64,000 nucleotides of DNA, from NCBI GenBank assembly GCA_016716065.1, contig JADJXA010000002.1:496001-560000 (forward strand), written 5' to 3'. Numbering within the stretch: the first letter of the stretch is position 1; each line of letters begins with the position of its first letter. Shown one piece after another: positions 59,708 through 64,000 of this stretch. This DNA is from Candidatus Leptovillus gracilis. GTDB taxonomy: Bacteria > Chloroflexota > Anaerolineae > Promineifilales > Promineifilaceae. Below the pieces are notes generated by a model that saw nothing but the letters and a program-made list of their open reading frames with translations, did not search any database and was not told the DNA's origin. The position numbers were made by a program, and so were the translations under genes.

Positions 59708-60685
59708 ATGAAAGTTTTAGTCACCGGCGGAGCCGGTTACATTGGCAGCGTGACGGTTGAGCAGTTGATTGAGGCCGGCGAAGAAGTGGTTGTCTTTGAC
59801 AATTTGTTCCAGGGACATCGGGACGCGGTGCATCCGCAGGCTGTGTTTGTGCAGGGGGATTTGGCCGACAAAACGGCCGTTGACACCCTGATGCGTACCC
59901 ACCAACCGGACGGCATTATGCACTTTGCCTCGTATACCTTAGTGGGCGAATCTATGGAACGGCCGTTTCTCTATCTGCGCGACAACGTGGTCAACGGCCT
60001 GAACCTGATCCAGAGCGCCGTGGAACATGGCGTGCGCCGCTTCATCCTCTCGTCTACGGCCAATTTATTCGACGACCCGCTGCACATGCCCATCGCCGAG
60101 GATGAGCGCATTCAGCCCGGCAGCCCCTACGGTGAATCGAAATTCATATTGGAGCGCTACCTGCATTGGATGGATCAGTTGTATGGTTTCCGCTACGCCT
60201 GCTTGCGCTACTTCAACGCCAGCGGGGCCACCGCCGAGCGCGGCGAAGACCACGACCCGGAAACGCACATCATTCCGTTGGTGCTGCAAGTGGCCCTGGG
60301 GCAGCGTGACAAAATCACCATTTTCGGCGATGATTACGCCACGCCGGACGGCACGTGCGTGCGTGACTACATTCACGTGGTAGACCTGGCCCAGGCGCAT
60401 ATCCTGGCGCTGCATGACCTGGACAAAGGCAGCCGCAAGTATAATCTGGGCAACGGCCGTGGCTACTCCATCCAACAAGTCATCGAAACGGCCCGCGTCG
60501 TGACCGGCCATCCCATCCCGGCGGTGGTGGGGCCGCGCCGCCCCGGCGACCCGGCCATCCTCATCGGCAGCAGCGAAACCATCAACCACGATCTGGGCTG
60601 GCGGCCGCGCTACCCACACCTGCGCGACATCATCCAGACCGCCTGGGATTGGCATGTGGCCCATCCGCAGGGATATGGGGATTGA
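59708..60685 (+). CDS. galE: UDP-glucose 4-epimerase
   Basis: A 325-aa extended SDR epimerase. VTGGAGYIGS (5-14) binds NAD, FDNLFQGHRDAV follows, the catalytic residues are Y141 and K145 (SPYGESKFI) with S115/S116 in SSTANLF, and CVRDYIHVVDLAQAH is family-typical. It interconverts UDP-galactose and UDP-glucose. It follows galK by 48 bp and closes the Leloir part of the locus. Confidence 0.93.
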   Translation: MKVLVTGGAGYIGSVTVEQLIEAGEEVVVFDNLFQGHRDAVHPQAVFVQGDLADKTAVDTLMRTHQPDGIMHFASYTLVGESMERPFLYLRDNVVNGLNLIQSAVEHGVRRFILSSTANLFDDPLHMPIAEDERIQPGSPYGESKFILERYLHWMDQLYGFRYACLRYFNASGATAERGEDHDPETHIIPLVLQVALGQRDKITIFGDDYATPDGTCVRDYIHVVDLAQAHILALHDLDKGSRKYNLGNGRGYSIQQVIETARVVTGHPIPAVVGPRRPGDPAILIGSSETINHDLGWRPRYPHLRDIIQTAWDWHVAHPQGYGD

Positions 60686-60702
60686 CGATTAAGGGAGACG
60701 AG

Positions 60703-62328
60703 ATGCAGTATTTACATGGTGGTGAACTGATTGCCCGGCAGTTGGCGGCGCAGGGGGTTACGGCCGTTTACGGCCTGTGCGGCGGCCACATCGCCCCTAT
60801 TTTTGATGGCTGTGTCAACAACAACATCGCCATCATAGACGTGCGCCACGAGCAGGCGGCCGGCCATGCCGCCGATGCCCATGCCCGCCTGACGCGCAAT
60901 GTCGGCGTGGCTGTGGTGACGGCCGGGCCAGGGGTGACGGATGCGGTAACGGCCGTTGCCAACGCCTATCAGGCGCGCAGCCCGCTCATCTTACTGGGCG
61001 GGTCTGCGCCGCTGAACACACGCGGCCAGGGGGCGCTGCAAGAAATGCCCCAGGTGGAGATGTTCCAAACCTTCACCAAAGCCAGCTTCACCATCGAAAA
61101 AACCGAGGATATTCCGGCCAACCTGCACGCTGCCTTCGAGACGGCGCTGAACGGCCGTCCTGGTCCCGTTTTTGTCGAAATTCCGCTGGATGTGCTGTTT
61201 GGCACGCTGGCCGACGCAACCATTTACCCCAAAGTGATCGTGACGCCGGTCGAGCCAGAGGTCAGCGCCATGCAGCGCATCTTCGAGCTGCTGCGCGCCG
61301 CGCAAAAGCCCATCCTGGTAGCCGGGACCCAGGTCTATTGGGACGCCGCCCACGACGCCCTGCGCGACCTCACCGATCAGACGGGCATCCCGGTCTTTAC
61401 CAACGGCGGCGGGCGCGGCACGCTGCCCATGACCCACCCCCACTGCTTCAAAGCCAGCCGCGGCAAAGCCCTCAAAGAAGCCGACCTGGTGCTGCTGATT
61501 GGCACGCCCATAGATTTTCGCCTGCGCTACGGGCAGGGTTGGAACCCGCAAAGCAAACTCATCCAGATCGAAAACGACCCGGCCGAACTCAACCACAACC
61601 GCCAGGCAGATGCTGCCCTGGTGGCCGATTCGCGGCTGGCGCTAGAAGCGCTGGCTGAAGGCTTGCAGGGCATCCGCTACGACGCCTGGTTGGGCGAAGT
61701 GAGCGTGATGGAGGCCAAAAAACGCGCACAGCAAGCCATCTGGGAAGCGTTCGACGATGCGCCGGTTAACCACTTTCGCCTGGGGGCGGAGATTAACCGC
61801 CTGGTGGACGAAGATACCATCCTCATTGGCGATGGCGGCGACATTGTCAGCGCGGTGGCTAAAGTGGTGGCTGTGACCCAACCCGGCCAATGGCTGGACC
61901 CCGGCCCGTTGGGCTGCCTGGGTGTGGGCGCGCCCTTTGCGTTGGCGGCGCAGTTCCTTCACCCAGACAAAAAGGTGCTGATTATCAGCGGCGATGGCTC
62001 GTTTGGGCTGAATGGCTTTGAATTTGACACGGCCGTGCGCTTTAACCTGCCCATCGTCGCCATCGTCGGCAACGACGGCGGCTGGGGGCAAATCCGCAAC
62101 CCCATTCAGACGATGATGGGCCGCGCTCCCGGAACCCACCTCACCCGCGCCCGCTACGACAAAGTGGTGCAGGCGCTCGGTGGCTACGGCGAACTGGTGG
62201 AAGAGCCTGGCGATATTGGCCCGGCCCTGGCCCGCGCTTTCGCCTCCGGCCAACCCGCCTGCGTCAATGTCATGCTGGACGCCGATGGCATGAAAAAAAC
62301 CGACGCCGGTTCGCCCTACATTATGTAG
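60703..62328 (+). CDS. ThDP-dependent acetolactate synthase-like / 2-hydroxyacyl-CoA lyase-like enzyme
   Basis: A 541-aa thiamine-diphosphate enzyme with three domains. E50 (VRHEQAAGHAADAHAR) is the cofactor-activating Glu. TAGPGVTDAVTAVANAY is the PYR-domain motif. The ThDP motif is GDGSFGLNGFEFDTAVRFNLPIVAIVGNDGGWG. The GWGQIRNP and C-terminal SPYIM resemble acetolactate-synthase-like (ILVBL/HACL, oxalyl-CoA decarboxylase) proteins more than anabolic IlvB, and no IlvN lies nearby. The substrate is uncertain; C-C bond cleavage of a 2-hydroxyacyl-CoA or decarboxylation are options. AAGGGAG precedes ATG 60703. Confidence 0.85.
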   Translation: MQYLHGGELIARQLAAQGVTAVYGLCGGHIAPIFDGCVNNNIAIIDVRHEQAAGHAADAHARLTRNVGVAVVTAGPGVTDAVTAVANAYQARSPLILLGGSAPLNTRGQGALQEMPQVEMFQTFTKASFTIEKTEDIPANLHAAFETALNGRPGPVFVEIPLDVLFGTLADATIYPKVIVTPVEPEVSAMQRIFELLRAAQKPILVAGTQVYWDAAHDALRDLTDQTGIPVFTNGGGRGTLPMTHPHCFKASRGKALKEADLVLLIGTPIDFRLRYGQGWNPQSKLIQIENDPAELNHNRQADAALVADSRLALEALAEGLQGIRYDAWLGEVSVMEAKKRAQQAIWEAFDDAPVNHFRLGAEINRLVDEDTILIGDGGDIVSAVAKVVAVTQPGQWLDPGPLGCLGVGAPFALAAQFLHPDKKVLIISGDGSFGLNGFEFDTAVRFNLPIVAIVGNDGGWGQIRNPIQTMMGRAPGTHLTRARYDKVVQALGGYGELVEEPGDIGPALARAFASGQPACVNVMLDADGMKKTDAGSPYIM

Positions 62329-62377
62329 ACTCGACAGGTTTCTTGAGACCTATCGGCTCCACGGGCAGGAGCAAATC

Positions 62378-64000
62378 ATGAACCACCTTCTGGTAACAGC
62401 CGAAGTAACTATCTTTTTGGCCGATGGCGAGAAAAAAACCATCCGCGCGGAACGGCGGCGGCCCAGCACCAGCGACGGACCGCGTGATCGCGCCGAGGCG
62501 CCGCAGCGCCAACGCCCGGCGTCGCCGCCCCCGTCTGGCGGCGGCGGCAGTTCACCCAGACCGAGTTCGTCCTCAGGTTCCGGCGGCGGCGGCCAGCCGC
62601 CCAGCCTGCTGCTGATTGGCCTGGTTATTTTGCTGCTGGTGTGCGGCCTGCCGCTGATGTTCCTGTTTGGCGGCGATGACGACGGCGAACCGGCAAGCAG
62701 CAGCGCGCCGGTTAACAACGCCTCGTCCGGGCAGCCGGCGGCCAATTCGGCCGGTTCTTTCGCCGAAGGAGCCACAACCAACAACGAGCCATTCCTGCCG
62801 CCGCCCGCCAGCACGGCCGGGCAAACCTGGCTGGTCATGCTCTACGCCGACGCCGACGACAAAATCCTGGAGCAAGACATTTTCCTGGACCTGAACGAGG
62901 CGGAGCGCGCTGGTTCGACCGACCGGGTGCACATTGTGGCCCAGCTGGACCGCTTTAAGAAGGGCTTTCAGGGTGATGGCGACTGGACATCGGCGCGGCG
63001 CTATTATATTACCCAAGACGACGACCTGAACCGCATTAACTCGGAGATGATGGCCGACCTGGGTGAGGTGAATATGGCCGACGGCCGTACCCTCATAGAT
63101 TTCGCCACCTGGGCCATGCAAACTTATCCGGCCGACAAATACGTCCTCATCTTGTCGGATCATGGCATGGGTTGGCCGGGCGGCTGGAGCGACCCCGCGC
63201 CGGGTGCGGCGGGCGACAGCCGCATTCCCCTGGCCGAGGCGATAGGCGACCAGTTGTACCTGATGGAAATAGACGAAGCGCTGGGCGAAATTCGCCGCCA
63301 GACCGGCGTGGACCAGTTTGAACTGATCGGCATGGACGCCTGCCTGATGAGCCACATTGAGGTGTTCAGCGCCCTGGCGCCCCATGCCCGCTACGCCGTC
63401 GCCTCGCAGGAGGTGGAACCGGCGCTCGGCTGGGCCTATACCAGCTTCCTCTCGGATCTCACCAGCAACCCGGACATGACCGGCGCCGACTTGGGGCGGC
63501 AAATTGTCGCCAGTTACATTCAGGACGATCAGCGCATTGTGGACGACGCCGCGCGGGCGGAGTTTTTGCAGCGGGGGTCGCCGTTTGGCAGCCTGCTGGG
63601 CGGCCCTTCGGCGCGGCAGGTCGCCACGCAGTTGGGGCAGGATATTACGTTAACGGCCGTAGACCTGGCCGCCATCCCCAACGTACTGACCCGCCTCAAC
63701 AGTCTGGCTTACGCCCTGCAAACCGCCAATCAACCGGCCGTCGCTCAGGCGCGTACCTATGCCCAATCCTTCACCAGTGTGTTTGGCGGTGATGTCCCGG
63801 CATCTTATATTGACCTGGGCCATTTTGTGCAAATTTTGCAGCGCGAAGCCCGCAACAGCAGCGTCTCCCAGGCCGGCGACGCCCTGCTGACGGCCATCAA
63901 CCAGTCCATCATTGCGGAGCGGCATGGACCGCAGCGGCAGGGGGCCAGCGGCATCTCCATTTATTTTCCGAATTCGCAGTTGTACCGCAATCCGCTGACC
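62378..64000 (+). CDS. Clostripain-family (C11) cysteine peptidase, membrane-anchored, cut by window end
   Basis: 541 codons to the edge, no stop. The N-terminal part has a short strand-forming segment, an Arg/Pro/Ser/Gly-rich linker (about 25-73) and one transmembrane helix (about 75-98). An Asn/Ser linker follows, then the C11 peptidase domain. The catalytic histidine is H262 (LSDHGMGWPGG) and the catalytic cysteine C322 (GMDACLMSHIEV), with ASQEVEPALGWAY after it. The peptidase faces outward. Clostripains cleave after basic residues. AGGAGC precedes ATG 62378. The 3' end lies outside the window. Confidence 0.9.
   Translation, partial: MNHLLVTAEVTIFLADGEKKTIRAERRRPSTSDGPRDRAEAPQRQRPASPPPSGGGGSSPRPSSSSGSGGGGQPPSLLLIGLVILLLVCGLPLMFLFGGDDDGEPASSSAPVNNASSGQPAANSAGSFAEGATTNNEPFLPPPASTAGQTWLVMLYADADDKILEQDIFLDLNEAERAGSTDRVHIVAQLDRFKKGFQGDGDWTSARRYYITQDDDLNRINSEMMADLGEVNMADGRTLIDFATWAMQTYPADKYVLILSDHGMGWPGGWSDPAPGAAGDSRIPLAEAIGDQLYLMEIDEALGEIRRQTGVDQFELIGMDACLMSHIEVFSALAPHARYAVASQEVEPALGWAYTSFLSDLTSNPDMTGADLGRQIVASYIQDDQRIVDDAARAEFLQRGSPFGSLLGGPSARQVATQLGQDITLTAVDLAAIPNVLTRLNSLAYALQTANQPAVAQARTYAQSFTSVFGGDVPASYIDLGHFVQILQREARNSSVSQAGDALLTAINQSIIAERHGPQRQGASGISIYFPNSQLYRNPLT

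Noticed and set aside
60649..60702. Earlier start of the ThDP enzyme
   Set aside because: It overlaps galE, while ATG 60703 has AAGGGAG at good spacing and gives the family N-terminus.

Overview
The window reads as one chromosomal segment of a GC-rich, heterotrophic bacterium, most likely an uncultured member of the Chloroflexota (Anaerolineae/Ardenticatenia-like). This is inferred from gene content: class III cyclase-AAA-TPR regulators, a Ser/Thr kinase with Thr/Pro-rich linker and extracellular repeats, a YtxH protein, clostripain and GH42. It also rests on extreme over-representation of the palindrome ACGGCCGT. There is no rRNA, no recognisable tRNA, no CRISPR array and no phage. The assignment to phylum is moderate confidence.

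Layout. 0.1-3.7 kb: smc (minus). 4-14.3 kb: signalling block (plus) with two overlapping cyclase-like genes, an L-threonine aldolase and a transmembrane Ser/Thr kinase with an FHA domain and a carbohydrate-binding-like ectodomain. 14.3-20.5 kb: DinB-like and HD proteins, then a minus-strand group (CrtI-type oxidoreductase, SRPBCC protein, truncated SDR) and a triple-fasciclin lipoprotein, each behind a good sigma70-type promoter; then a YdcF protein. 20.7-29 kb: a minus-strand acyl-CoA block (MaoC hydratase, MazG-like, lipoprotein, AidB-type dehydrogenase, CaiB CoA-transferase, acyl-CoA ligase, thioesterase, metallo-beta-lactamase-fold hydrolase). 29-33.5 kb: damaged membrane gene, ComB, GNAT, and a NuoN/HyfE-like pair. 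33.6-41.8 kb: frameshifted histidine kinase, cysteine desulfurase and mnmA, small membrane proteins, and a Rel stringent-response enzyme split into two reading frames. 41.8-47.3 kb: a deleted IS66-type element, an interrupted ABC exporter, a P-loop kinase, thpR and a membrane protein. 47.7-60.7 kb: a galactoside-utilisation locus (LacI regulator with its own operator, sugar ABC transporter without ATPase, HAD phosphatase, glycerol-kinase-like FGGY kinase, GH42 beta-galactosidase, NYN protein, galK, galE). 60.7-64 kb: a ThDP enzyme and a clostripain protease cut by the window edge.

The strongest observations are these. (1) The two adjacent cyclase-like proteins have complementary active-site losses, as expected for an obligate heterodimeric class III cyclase. 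(2) A family of covarying hairpins sits just downstream of stop codons throughout the window. (3) The Rel protein keeps its synthetase motifs but has lost the hydrolase E-D pair and is split before its zinc-finger/ACT part. (4) The NYN gene has a leader with two mutually exclusive hairpins, one of which hides its ribosome-binding site. (5) An IS66 remnant with perfect ends and an 8-bp target duplication is inserted inside one copy of the hairpin family. Several genes carry frame lesions (29.3, 32.9, 34.45, 34.9, 43.8 kb), which may be real decay or assembly indels.
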